This document shows, piece by piece, positions 40,560-49,353 of a stretch of DNA of 64,000 nucleotides. The notes below the pieces were generated by a model. The model searched no databases and was not told the DNA's origin. It saw only the letters and a program-made list of their open reading frames with translations. The position numbers and the translations under genes are program-made. This DNA comes from Paracoccaceae bacterium. Its GTDB lineage: Bacteria; Pseudomonadota; Alphaproteobacteria; Rhodobacterales; Rhodobacteraceae. The stretch lies in the NCBI GenBank assembly GCA_026710155.1, contig JAPORQ010000066.1:1-64000 (forward strand), read 5' to 3'. Each line of letters starts with the position of its first letter. The stretch's first letter is position 1.

Positions 40560-40636
40560 TGGCGGCCTCGACAGGATTCGAACCTGTGGCCTACCGCTTA
40601 GGAGGCGGTCGCTCTATCCTGCTGAGCTACGAGGCC
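40560..40636 (-). tRNA. tRNA-Arg (CCT anticodon)
   Basis: Reading leftward: acceptor GGCCTCG pairs with CGAGGCC; D arm GCTCAGC...; anticodon arm ACCGC-CTCCTAA-GCGGT with anticodon CCT; T arm with GGTTCGAATCC. Discriminator G and an encoded CCA complete it (77 bases). Confidence 0.95.
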
Positions 40637-40731
40637 GAATTCATTACACAAACACCATATACTTATACATGACCAAGTTTCAAACCAATAAATTTTTTGA
40701 GCATTACAAATCGCCATGATCAGATAAATTC

Positions 40732-41874
40732 ATGCTTCATCCCAATATCATCAAACTTGAACTGAAATCCTTGACTGATCTGGAGTTCGGCAACTTTGAC
40801 GAGGTGATTGATGTTCGCTCACCTGCCGAATACAACGAAGATCATATACCCGGCGCCATAAACCTTCCTGTTCTTGATGACCGACAAAGACACCAGATAG
40901 GGCTTGAACACAAGTTGAAAGGTCCCTTTTATGCCCGTCGCAAGGGGGCTCAAATAATTTCCGAAAACATTGCTGACATTCTGAAGGAGCATCTGGCTAA
41001 AAGGGACAGGGACTTCAGACCCCTGATTTACTGTTGGCGGGGAGGTAAAAGATCTGGTTCCCTGGCTGAAATTTGCCGCCAGATCGGCTGGCAAACAACT
41101 GTATTGGAAAGTGGTTACAAAAGCTATCGAGCCGTTGTGGTAAACACTCTTTACAAGGATACTCTTCCAGTTGAGGTCATTTTACTTGGTGGATATACCG
41201 CCACCGGTAAAACAGAAATTCTTGAGACATTAGCATCCAATGGTATACAGGTGTTGAATCTTGAACATCTTGCTGAGCACAGAGGTTCCGTTTTTGGTGA
41301 AATCCAATCAATCCAACCATCACAAAAAAAGTTTGAAAGCCGGATCAATGAGGTGTTCAGATGTCTGGATTCTTCACGACCCACAATTATCGAAGCGGAA
41401 TCAAACAAAATTGGTCAAGTATCTATTCCCCCTGCCTTGTGGAGAAGCATGAAAAATGCAAGCAGAATCAATATCCAAGCCCCATTGCAGGCAAGGGTAC
41501 AATATTGTCTGCAAAAATACTGTAACCTGGTTCGCAACAATGAAGACTTGAATGCATTGTTGGCCAAACTGGCTCCCTTTCATTCAAGGAAAAGAATTGA
41601 AGAGTGGAATGCTCTGGTCAAGTGCAACAATTTTGAAGATTTGGTGTCCGAACTCCTAGAGTATCATTATGATCCAAGATATGGTTCCAAGAAGAGTATT
41701 GAAACGATTATGATGAAAGACCTGACCAAAGTCTCAATCCAAAAGGCCTCAAAAAACATTGTCGATATAATCAACAGGAAATATCGATCAAGAGATTTCA
41801 ATCAGGGGAGGACCTTCGGTTATTTTTCCGATGGAATGGATATCCAAAGCAATTTCATCAAACCTAGGCTGTAG
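40732..41874 (+). CDS. selU: tRNA 2-selenouridine synthase
   Basis: 380 residues. An N-terminal rhodanese domain (VIDVRSPAEYNEDHIPGAIN; active-site Cys in IYCWRGGKRSGS near residue 101) is followed by a P-loop domain (GGYTATGKTEIL, about 153-164). SelU (MnmH) replaces sulfur with selenium at the wobble uridine using selenophosphate. The selD gene, which supplies selenophosphate, lies on the other strand with its 3' end overlapping this one by 87 bases. No SelA/SelB or selenocysteine tRNA is seen, so selenouridine may be the use of selenium here. Confidence 0.93.
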   Translation: MLHPNIIKLELKSLTDLEFGNFDEVIDVRSPAEYNEDHIPGAINLPVLDDRQRHQIGLEHKLKGPFYARRKGAQIISENIADILKEHLAKRDRDFRPLIYCWRGGKRSGSLAEICRQIGWQTTVLESGYKSYRAVVVNTLYKDTLPVEVILLGGYTATGKTEILETLASNGIQVLNLEHLAEHRGSVFGEIQSIQPSQKKFESRINEVFRCLDSSRPTIIEAESNKIGQVSIPPALWRSMKNASRINIQAPLQARVQYCLQKYCNLVRNNEDLNALLAKLAPFHSRKRIEEWNALVKCNNFEDLVSELLEYHYDPRYGSKKSIETIMMKDLTKVSIQKASKNIVDIINRKYRSRDFNQGRTFGYFSDGMDIQSNFIKPRL

Positions 41875-43971
41875 AAGGGCAAGATTTTTCTCGGAAATCG
41901 TAGCCAACAGCCCCCCAGAAGTTTGAGGGTCAAACAACAAATTGACTGCTTCCGTATTATTGGCAACCTTCAAGGGGATGTTTGAGTTGGCTTTCCAAAG
42001 GGATGATCTTACGCCGTTGGCAGAAAGCTCCAATGCCCCTTCAAAAATGGGAATGGATTCACTTTTCAGGGTTGCTCCAACCCGGGAACTCACCAAGAGG
42101 TTTTGAAGGTGTCCAGCCAGCCCGAAACCAGTAACATCCGTCATGGTTGATACGTAATGCTTAAGGGTTTGAGATATCTTTTCTGAACTTCTGGTCATCA
42201 AGTCAAGGCACCTGTAGAGTGTTTCACCATTCACTTTCCCAAGCATCAGCCCTGCCAGGATTACCCCTGTACCGAGGGGTTTTGTCAGAACAATTACATG
42301 CCCCGGTTGTGCGCCCTTATGTGAAACATATGGCTCTGGCGAATCTCCCAATACGGTAAATCCGATTGTCAATTCTGCACCTTGGGTGGTATGCCCTCCT
42401 ATGATTTCAACTCCATTTCCCTTAAAGGTTTGGGCCGATGATTCCATTATTTCCCGGAGTGTTTCCCTCTGCAAAGTATCAGACATTCTTGGAAGGGTAA
42501 TGGAAGCCAATGCATGTCGGGGCTTGGCGCCTTTCGCCCAAATATCACTCATGGCATGAAGGGCGGCAATCCTTGCAAAAAGAGAATGGTCACTGATGAA
42601 ACTCCTAAGATGGTCTGTTGAAACGACCAATCTATTGGAGCCAACGTTTATTTCGGCAGCATCGGGGTTCAATTCGGAATGCGTGTTGGCAAACCCCTGC
42701 AATGCGGATTGTAAACTTGTGTGGGAAACCTTTGCACCACAACCACCACATAGCATATTGGATTCCCGCAGGATTTCATTGCTGCCCATCGCGGCTTCAA
42801 GTGGCAACTCGAATTTTGGCCTAGGCATCTCCAGTTCAAATTGGCCCATGAATTTCCGATCAATATAATCTTTCAATTTCCAGATGGAGCCTCCTTCAAA
42901 TGCAATCCCGTTCTTCAGCCCCACTGCATGTTTCCTGCCGGTGGAAATCAATTTCAGGAAATCAGCCTGTGGTCTGTAAGGTACAAGTTTTTTGCCAGTG
43001 AGGCTGGCCTTGAGGTTTTGATACAATATCGGTGCCTGTCGAACCGCATAAACACCTGCCTTTGGCAAGGGGCAATCCTGAAATGAGGCACAATCTCCCA
43101 CTGCAAATACCGACGGGTTGGCCGGGGATTTCAAAAAGCGGTCAACAACAATAAATCCCTTGTCACAGGGAATACCAATTTCCTGCATCCACCCGAAGGG
43201 TTTGGCACCGGCGGTACCTACGACAAAATTGGCTTGGAGGGATTTGCCTGTGGACAGTTCAACTCTTTCTGGAAGAATTCTTGTGGCAGTTGTATTGCAA
43301 AACAGCTCAATTCCAAAATCATTCAAATGATGCTTAAGCTTGTTTCTGGCTGGTGTGGGGATTTCCTTTAGAATGTCATTTTCCTGTTCCACAATGACAA
43401 CCTTGGAATTTATCCCGCCAAATTCTTGGAGTTTGTATTGCATGGCCATTGCCAGCTCAACACCACCTACCCCACCACCCAAAACGGCAATATTGGGTGC
43501 AGTCATTTTATTCCTGACATTATGAAGAAACTTGTTCCACCGTTGGGCAAACAGGGGCATGGGCTTTGCAGGTGTGGCAAAATCATCAAATCCGGTCAGT
43601 TTTCCAAGTCTTAGGGTAATTCCTATATCAAGCGACAAGATATCGTAATAAATGTCAGGTCCGTTTTTTCTTATAACCCGTTGCTTTTCGAGATCAACAT
43701 TTGTTACCTCGTCAAGTACAAACCTCACTCCAGCAACTTGCGATAAGCGTACCAAATCGATGTTGAGTTCTGCTAGTTTGTAATGTCCCGCGACATGTCC
43801 GGGCAACATTCCAGTATAAGGGCTGGTGGGATTTAGGTTGATAAGTGTAGCCCTTGCTCCAGGCAAAGGGTTCTTGGCCCATTTGTGCAAGACAAGTGCA
43901 TGGGCATGTCCACCACCGACCAAAACCAGATCTTTAGATTGAGGATGAGGAACTTTGGGACTTGTATACAT
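41788..43971 (-). CDS. selD: Selenide, water dikinase fused to an FAD-dependent NAD(P)H dehydrogenase domain
   Basis: 727 residues. Residues 1-385 are a pyridine-nucleotide-disulfide-type flavoprotein (LVLVGGGHAHALVL, IAVLGGGVGGVELA, VFAVGDCASF). Residues about 400-727 are SelD: SNMLCGGCGAKV near 407 carries Cys, not selenocysteine, at the catalytic position, then VVSTDHLRSFI, IIGGHTTQGAEL and MTDVTGFGLAGHL. Such fusions are known in bacteria and probably supply a reduced selenium species. It converges on and overlaps selU. Confidence 0.93.
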   Translation of the reverse strand: MYTSPKVPHPQSKDLVLVGGGHAHALVLHKWAKNPLPGARATLINLNPTSPYTGMLPGHVAGHYKLAELNIDLVRLSQVAGVRFVLDEVTNVDLEKQRVIRKNGPDIYYDILSLDIGITLRLGKLTGFDDFATPAKPMPLFAQRWNKFLHNVRNKMTAPNIAVLGGGVGGVELAMAMQYKLQEFGGINSKVVIVEQENDILKEIPTPARNKLKHHLNDFGIELFCNTTATRILPERVELSTGKSLQANFVVGTAGAKPFGWMQEIGIPCDKGFIVVDRFLKSPANPSVFAVGDCASFQDCPLPKAGVYAVRQAPILYQNLKASLTGKKLVPYRPQADFLKLISTGRKHAVGLKNGIAFEGGSIWKLKDYIDRKFMGQFELEMPRPKFELPLEAAMGSNEILRESNMLCGGCGAKVSHTSLQSALQGFANTHSELNPDAAEINVGSNRLVVSTDHLRSFISDHSLFARIAALHAMSDIWAKGAKPRHALASITLPRMSDTLQRETLREIMESSAQTFKGNGVEIIGGHTTQGAELTIGFTVLGDSPEPYVSHKGAQPGHVIVLTKPLGTGVILAGLMLGKVNGETLYRCLDLMTRSSEKISQTLKHYVSTMTDVTGFGLAGHLQNLLVSSRVGATLKSESIPIFEGALELSANGVRSSLWKANSNIPLKVANNTEAVNLLFDPQTSGGLLATISEKNLALLQPRFDEIALDIHSIGKITEGPPLIEIS

Positions 43972-44294
43972 GACTATGCCATTACATCATTCAGGCACCA
44001 TGCCAGACATATCAATTTCACACTTTGACGGCATGGATTCAATTAGTGGTGAAATTGGCAATCCGCATATAGCAACCGGCGCCGGCCTTACCGGCTTGTT
44101 GCCTGGTCTTGGAATTGGTTTCCGGCAAAAGGTGTTAGGCAATGGAACAATAGGTTGTGACGGCCATGATTCCCGGGTCATTGTTGTTTCTTTGTTGGAG
44201 GAAATGTTACCTGATCTGTTCTCGGCTGGATTAAATAATCCCGTCTGGGGAATATACAAGGTTTCAGGTTGTTTTGTTAAACAATGATTGATGT
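43972..44294. other. Intergenic region upstream of selD
   Basis: About 320 bases; a rightward frame of 110 residues from 43955 is open but Gly-rich without family features, and a leftward frame mirrors it. I do not support either as a gene. Confidence 0.4.
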
Positions 44295-44704
44295 ATAGTC
44301 AAAACATATTATCACCATTTGTTTTATGAGTATTCACCTCAAATAGCAGATGGCAGGGAAGAGTTGTTCGATCTTGCGATACAGTTTAGGCATCGTTTGC
44401 GCATGATCAACATTTTAAAAGATGTCTGGGATTTCCGTTAAAGGGGAATGTGCTGGTTGCCGAGAAAAGATTTTAAAAAATAGGGGATTGAACTGGATGC
44501 CGTGAAACACATAGAATCTGGCTTAATTTGGCATTCATGATTTTGTGACAATAACCCATCGGCATTTGCAAGGCGCTTAAGGTATATGCTTTCCCGTTAA
44601 ATGAGGCAGGTATCAGGCAATGCTGTCTGTCCACTTTGTAAATGGCAGTACGTGTACCCAGAAGGGTAAAAAAACCTGAATTTAACCAATCAGCATTCAT
44701 GTAA
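44295..44704 (+). pseudogene. Decayed squalene/phytoene synthase-like gene
   Basis: Segments line up in order with the intact synthase at 53265: PQIADGREELFDLAI with PELAAKKDEMFALAI; LRMINILKDVWD with LQMTNIIKDTWDD; MCWLPREDF with VCWLPRDVF; HLQGA with HLDGA; EAGIRQCCLSTL with EKGIRLHCLSAL. Stops follow KDVWDFR and EDFKK, and frame changes occur near 44575 and 44620. The N-terminal half with the first Asp-rich motif is missing. An extra isoprenoid synthase was therefore once present here, about 9 kb from the surviving one. Confidence 0.85.
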
Positions 44705-44823
44705 TTCAATTGTATTTTAGGTAAGGATTACGGTTACTGTGATTGTATATTTGACTGTGACTAATGGGGTACCTGAATAGTAACCCAAAAATTTAAATTA
44801 AGTCGCCGGTTGGTGCAGGGCTA

Positions 44824-44864
44824 TCACCCTTGGAATTGCCAGGGTGACATCATTTGTCTTTTTT
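44824..44864 (+). terminator. Candidate terminator
   Basis: Stem TCACCCT(t)GG / CCAGGGTGA with loop AATTG; a T-rich tract (TCTTTTTTC) follows about ten bases later. The gap to the T tract is longer than ideal. Confidence 0.35.
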
Positions 44865-45188
44865 CAATATATTGTCTATAAACCTGATTGGGAGCAGAAA
44901 ATGGCAGGTTTTTCAACGCTTTGTTCGAAATATTTGCATCTTGGGCAATCGTTTTTTGTCCAGACTATCCCAAAAAGGCAGATTATTGATATGAGAAAAC
45001 CTCTATTCAATAAGGTGAAGCCAAAATTCAGAGCATTGAATTTTGTCAACCCAGTCTTGGCAAGAAGGAATTCTTACCTTTCCCATAGGGGCTTTGGCAT
45101 GATCCTCAACGAAAATTGGGGATGTGGCAAATTCAAAGAATTGCGACTTAAAGACGATAAATGGATGTTCCCATGAATATCCTTGTAA

Positions 45189-45211
45189 GATTTCAAAAGC
45201 GATAGCCCTGC
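45189..45211 (+). promoter_or_regulatory. Shared upstream element, copy 1
   Basis: GATTTCAAaaGCGATAgCCCTGC differs from the sequence at 48058-48080 at three of 23 positions. It lies 50 bases before the membrane-protein gene at 45261. It might be an operator for both genes or a fragment of a repeat; surrounding bases do not align. Confidence 0.4.
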
Positions 45212-45260
45212 AAGTCGAGGAAATACTCATTGACTAGGCTGCTAATTTAATTATACAAAT

Positions 45261-45803
45261 GTGAAGACATTATCACGAATTGTTTTAGAAACTACTTTCA
45301 TGCTTGAAACCTTTGCCAAGAGAAACATAATCATTCTGTCTGGTACGGCGTTCCTCGCATTGATGTATGCTTTCCAATGGATTCATGCAGGTGTCGGAGA
45401 TGGTCCTCTTCTTGATCGTCTGTTGACAGTTTCCGATGCACGCCAACGATTGGCTGAAATGACATCTGACCAGATTCGGATACACCTGATTGGTACCGCG
45501 ACCATTGATATGGTGTATCCCTTTGCATATGCAATTTTCTTTTCCGGTCTTTTGTATCGCTTGGGAGGTACGTGGCAAAAAACGCTTGTTTTTCTGCCCT
45601 TAATCGGCGCTTGCTTTGATCTTGTAGAAAACTTGATCCAAGTAGCTGTTTTGGTAAATTTCATGGACCTTTTGAGTTTGAAGCCATTCGTAACTTGGCC
45701 AAAATTTGCTTTGGCATTTATTAGTATTGCTTTGATCCTACTACTTGGCTTTATTCGACTGTGCCAATCTGTCATTAAGCATACGAGTAGTCGCTTACAT
45801 TAG
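45261..45803 (+). CDS. Four-helix membrane protein of unknown function
   Basis: 180 residues from GTG 45261, or about 167 from ATG 45300. Four hydrophobic segments are visible: ILSGTAFLALMYAFQW, MVYPFAYAIFFSGLLY, TLVFLPLIGACFDLVENLIQ (conserved-looking acidic DLVEN) and FALAFISIALILLLGFI. The second and third helices flank a short polar loop. I do not recognise the family. It lies between the decayed squalene synthase and the oxygenase gene and shares an upstream element with the latter, so a role in the same lipid system is possible. Confidence 0.6.
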   Translation: MKTLSRIVLETTFMLETFAKRNIIILSGTAFLALMYAFQWIHAGVGDGPLLDRLLTVSDARQRLAEMTSDQIRIHLIGTATIDMVYPFAYAIFFSGLLYRLGGTWQKTLVFLPLIGACFDLVENLIQVAVLVNFMDLLSLKPFVTWPKFALAFISIALILLLGFIRLCQSVIKHTSSRLH

Positions 45804-45827
45804 ACTCGACATCTTTTAAAGCTTTAG

Positions 45828-45955
45828 AACCTGAGCCATAAGTCCAAAAATGTAGCAAATTCCAGACATAAAACCATTTTGGTTCCCAATCAGTTCCATA
45901 TTTCAGGCCAAAAAAACATCAGTTTTATTGCTTTTGTGACTTGTGATTCAGGCTC
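45828..45955 (-). repeat. MITE-like element, copy 3 (inverted)
   Basis: 128 bp. Read on the minus strand it starts GAGCCTGAATCACAAGTC and ends GACTTATGGCTCAGGTTC. TA flanks both ends. Interior similarity to the other copies (AACTGATTGGGAACC, TTTGCTACATTTTTGG) is clear. Confidence 0.8.
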
Positions 45956-46170
45956 TATAGAATTTGAACTTTTGAACTCACGAGATACTGAAGAGTTTTT
46001 AAAAACTCTTCAAAGCCGAAAGTTTAACTTCCTAAAAAACCTACCGTATTCACACATTTTTTTGGCGGATTGCATGCCTGTTCCCCCATTTGCTGAAAAG
46101 CATCCATATCCACGGTGGGCCGCACACGGTTCCACAGGGGAGGTGGCCTGCACGCCCCCGGGTTTTTTCC

Positions 46171-46199
46171 TTGACTTGCACGGATTCCCGTGCTATGTT
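46171..46199 (+). promoter_or_regulatory. Sigma-70-type promoter with palindrome in the spacer
   Basis: TTGACT (46171-46176), 17-base spacer, TATGTT (46194-46199). The spacer contains the perfect inverted repeat GCACGG-ATTC-CCGTGC (46178-46193), a likely operator. A matching TTGACT...CCGTGC layout precedes the related gene at 50459 on the other strand. The ATG is 48 bases after the -10 box. Confidence 0.65.
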
Positions 46200-46246
46200 A
46201 ATGTCATGGAAAGGCATCCGCAAACATACATTAGGAGAACCGACTC

Positions 46247-46926
46247 ATGAAACGACTGTTGAATACCCCCCCCCCACTTTTAATCTGATCGCCGCCCTGC
46301 TGGTCGTGGCGTTTGCCGGACCGGTCTGGGCACAGACCATCACCGCCCCGGGACTGGTCGGCCAGCCTGCCTGTGCAGGGACGGGCGAGATTACCGATAT
46401 CAATTTCGGGACCATCTCGGCTGTAGGGAATACAAGCGCGGTTTTTACATATGTTAACATTTCAAACCTGTACAGTATACTGCGTTCCCGGTCCGGGGAT
46501 GGTGGGGCCACGGTCTTTCCTATTCGATATAGGTTGTATAACAATCGAACAGGAGCACAGGTTGCGGATAATCCGCCCTCGACTGTTATAGAGTCAGGAA
46601 ATCCGAATTTTACTGCAGCACCAACCACGTTTTCCGGCCTGTCCGCAAGGACGCCCTATTATGTTGTGGTCTACACGACGGCAACGGGCTTTGGCGAGTC
46701 GAGGCCCTTTCTGAGGCGCTGCTTCATGACGGGTGGCACCTACACGCCGTCGAACGAGAGCGGCCAGCCCGGCTACGTGGCCAACACCACAAGCGGCTGC
46801 TTCTCGATCAGCCCCCGGACCTTCCAGGACATTCGCAACTGCCTGTGCGGACGGTCGCGCGTCTGGAATGATGATGACCAAAACACCGCCCAACGGAGGA
46901 CCTTGGGCTGCGCCGACGCCAACTGA
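46247..46926 (+). pseudogene. Exported Cys-rich protein interrupted or phase-switched at a C10 tract
   Basis: ATG 46247 follows AGGAG (46233-46237) and encodes MKRLLNT, then a run of ten C (46266-46275) and a stop at 46286. With eight or eleven C the frame continues through a signal peptide (LIAALLVVAFAGPVWA, cleavage before QTI) into about 200 residues ending at 46926. The mature part has fibronectin-III-like strands (SGLSARTPYYVVVYTT) and six or more Cys in the second half (CFSISP, CLCG, LGC). The base composition is richer in G+C than the flanks. I list it as a pseudogene because it is out of frame as sequenced; phase variation is the alternative. The long in-frame reading from 46090 lacks a ribosome binding site. 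Confidence 0.7.
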
Positions 46927-47377
46927 CGGGCCGGCCCCCTGTCCGGCGATGTGGTCACCATCCCCCGTTATTGGAGAGGGGGGCAGATGGAACGCGACCT
47001 TGCAGGAAATGTCTTCTCAAAGACCCTGTTTGGGAAATCCATGAATGATTGGCTTATACAATACGGATGTATATTAGTCCATACGGGAGCACCATTGTTT
47101 TTTCCAAAATCAATATGGGGTTTTCTGTCTCTGTGAGAATCAATCCCATAGCCAACAAGATCATCAACAGAGAAACAATGACAGCGCTTGCTGATTTCTG
47201 AATAGTAATTTGTCTTCAAAAAAGTTTTAGAAAATTTCTATTTGGATTTTTGTTATGTTCTTCAGGTAATTTGATCCAGAAACTCGTCCTATTTCGATCT
47301 CTATAAAACGCCCTGTCCATCTCAATCCCTTTTTCCTGAATTAACACGACAGGAACATTGGCCAGATTGTTTAGAGA

Positions 47378-47553
47378 ATTATATCCTTGATTGAATTTTC
47401 ACATTTTTTTTGTAGAGGCATCGTTGGTTTTCCGAGGCCATTTTGTGAAAAAACCTCCCAAGCATGTTCCATTGGAGTACAATGGAATCCTCCCGAGGCG
47501 ACTGAACACCTCTTGTATTTTCGGTAAATGGGAAATTCAATCAAGGATATAAT
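47378..47553. repeat. 176-bp structure bounded by perfect 21-bp inverted repeats
   Basis: ATTATATCCTTGATTGAATT(T) at 47378-47398 is repeated as its exact reverse complement at 47533-47553. Inside lies a second perfect hairpin TTCCATTG-GAGTA-CAATGGAA. It may be a different MITE type or a large RNA hairpin. Only one copy is seen in the window. Confidence 0.65.
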
Positions 47554-47795
47554 ATTTAATAGACATTCCCTGCAGTAAATCATCGAGGCTGGACTTTGGC
47601 CAAACCCAATACTCTTCCTAATTCCGTGATTTAACTGGCATATCAACTTCATTGAATTGATAGATAAAGTGACTTCGGCTTCATCAATACATCTTCTGTC
47701 TTGAACCACCAGCTTGTTGTCGGTCATAAACCATGACCATCATTTCAATCGTGATGGGATACTAGTGTCTGACGAAAAGTATATAAACAGTTTTT

Positions 47796-47816
47796 GCCCC
47801 CTTGACAAAAGGGGGC
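47796..47816. other. GC-rich hairpin
   Basis: GCCCCCTT-GACAA-AAGGGGGC, eight perfect base pairs. On the plus strand the T run lies before the stem, so it is not a standard rightward terminator. Confidence 0.4.
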
Positions 47817-48057
47817 TGGAATCGATATATCAGCATGAAGATCGGGTCTGTCAATGCGATTTTCCATTTCATGCAGGTCTATCGCATTGAAATCCGAGAT
47901 GGTTTTTAATGTAATAAACACTCCCATTCATTGAGCTCCATATCCAAAATTATTATCCTTGGCACAAAATTTTCAAAAAAAATGATTTTGGAACACTTCA
48001 TTTTCCAATTTCAATCAGGTCCATGTAAATGATAAAGACAAGCAATACCATCTTGCC

Positions 48058-48080
48058 GATTTCAAGTGCGATAACCCTGC
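48058..48080 (+). promoter_or_regulatory. Shared upstream element, copy 2
   Basis: GATTTCAAgtGCGATAaCCCTGC, 20 of 23 bases as in the element at 45189. It lies 97 bases before the DUF2236 gene. Confidence 0.4.
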
Positions 48081-48177
48081 CAACAGTAAGGTAGTAATTG
48101 AATTCTTGCGAATTAGTTGATAATTCATTGGAGAATCTAAAACTATTGGACTAAATTGTAAAAGAAGCACTAGCCAA

Positions 48178-49353
48178 ATGACAATTGTTATCCCAACATC
48201 TTATAAAGAAGGTTATGATAGGGCCCTGAAGGTAAATCCAGAGATAGCTAAAAATTATATAGCCCATACCACTATTGGTGACCCATTGGCCGATGACCTG
48301 ATAAGAGATACTATATCGCTGAAACCAAAACAGTTCCAAAGATATATCCGGTTGGGCATGATTGGCGAAACAGACCGGGAAGAATTCAAGAGTGCACCCA
48401 AAATCATAAAGGATTTTTTTGAGGCCAATGAAACACCCCCCGATTGGGTTGATATCAACGGTTATGGACCAGGTATAAGGATGTTTCATAACAATACCAG
48501 ACTTGTGCTGGCAAGTATGGTTGGTGGTACGTTGGTTGAAGGATTTGCAACAAATATTGCCAAATCTTTTTTTCTTACCGGTCGGTTGGTTGACAAGGGT
48601 ATCAGGAGGTTAAAACAGAATAACCGCCACATGCTTGATATTTTCATGCCTAATGGAATGGATAAGCATAGTGATGGCTGGGTTCTATCCATCCGGATAA
48701 GATTGATTCATGCCAAAATCAGATATTTGCTGTCACAATCCCCTGAATGGAATCAAGAAGAGTTGGGTATACCCCTCAGCAGTGCCAATTTGGGTTTTGC
48801 CATTGCCTCGTTTTCTGCAAGGACCCTCCATTTCCTTGAAAAATTGGGTGCCTCAATGACTGAAGAGGAGAAAACCAGTTTCATGCAGATTTGGAGATAT
48901 TCGGGATATTTGATGGGTGTACCGGAATCAATACTTTACACCGACACAGTAGAGGCAGTGGAATTGAACCGGATTGCGCGTACATGTGAACCCCCACCAT
49001 CATTGGAATCGATAATTTTGGCTTCGTCACTTATCAATTCAGCTCCTTTGTTTGCTGGCATTACTCAGCGCAAGGAACGAAAGGAGTTGGCCAATTACAT
49101 ATCAAAATTATCCCGTGCCATGATTGGGAATGAGCTTGCAGATAGATTGAATTACGAACCAGCAAACACATTTGGGGTTCTGTGGAAGTTCAAGGCAGCG
49201 AACAGGATACAAAATTTCCTTGGGTTGTTCAGTTCTGACAGCCACAATACCAAGAATATGATGACAGCTTTTGAAGTTTCCATGTATGACGATGAAGGGA
49301 TAACTTTCACTTTGCCAGATCACTACATTAGCGAAAGATCAACAGATTGGTGA
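48178..49353 (+). CDS. DUF2236 / MpaB-family haem oxygenase (rubber-oxygenase-like)
   Basis: 391 residues without a signal peptide. The DUF2236 core is visible: LASMVGGTLVEGFATN, FFLTGRLVDKGIRRL, DGWVLSIRIRLIHAKIRYLL broken near residue 172, where the His of RLIHAKIR (about 176) corresponds to the proximal haem ligand of latex-clearing protein Lcp. Lcp cleaves poly(cis-1,4-isoprene), and fungal MpaB' and MpaB act on isoprenoid side chains. Proximity to squalene synthase, P450 and RND exporter genes makes an isoprenoid substrate an attractive inference. It is cytosolic by sequence, unlike secreted Lcp. Confidence 0.8.
   Translation: MTIVIPTSYKEGYDRALKVNPEIAKNYIAHTTIGDPLADDLIRDTISLKPKQFQRYIRLGMIGETDREEFKSAPKIIKDFFEANETPPDWVDINGYGPGIRMFHNNTRLVLASMVGGTLVEGFATNIAKSFFLTGRLVDKGIRRLKQNNRHMLDIFMPNGMDKHSDGWVLSIRIRLIHAKIRYLLSQSPEWNQEELGIPLSSANLGFAIASFSARTLHFLEKLGASMTEEEKTSFMQIWRYSGYLMGVPESILYTDTVEAVELNRIARTCEPPPSLESIILASSLINSAPLFAGITQRKERKELANYISKLSRAMIGNELADRLNYEPANTFGVLWKFKAANRIQNFLGLFSSDSHNTKNMMTAFEVSMYDDEGITFTLPDHYISERSTDW

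Larger units (their letters stand above)
44705..45260. other. Intergenic region with hairpin and shared upstream element
   Basis: No supported gene. It contains a terminator-like hairpin at 44824-44847 and, at 45189-45211, a sequence also found upstream of the DUF2236 gene. A rightward 110-residue frame at 44844-45176 has no recognisable features. Confidence 0.45.
46927..48177. other. 1.25-kb region without a supported gene
   Basis: Holds a 21-bp perfect inverted repeat pair (47378-47553), a GC-rich hairpin (47796-47816), a GGGATACTAGT sequence at 47755-47765 also present just after the IS630 relic at 62126-62136, and a shared upstream element at 48058-48080. The leftward 118-residue frame at 47371-47727 runs across the inverted repeat and has no family signal. 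Confidence 0.5.

Noticed and set aside
43955..44287. Rightward 110-residue frame overlapping the selD start
   Set aside because: Gly-rich composition mirrors the opposite strand, with no family motif and no ribosome binding site.
47371..47727. Leftward 118-residue frame
   Set aside because: It traverses the 21-bp inverted repeats and the inner hairpin; nothing else supports coding.
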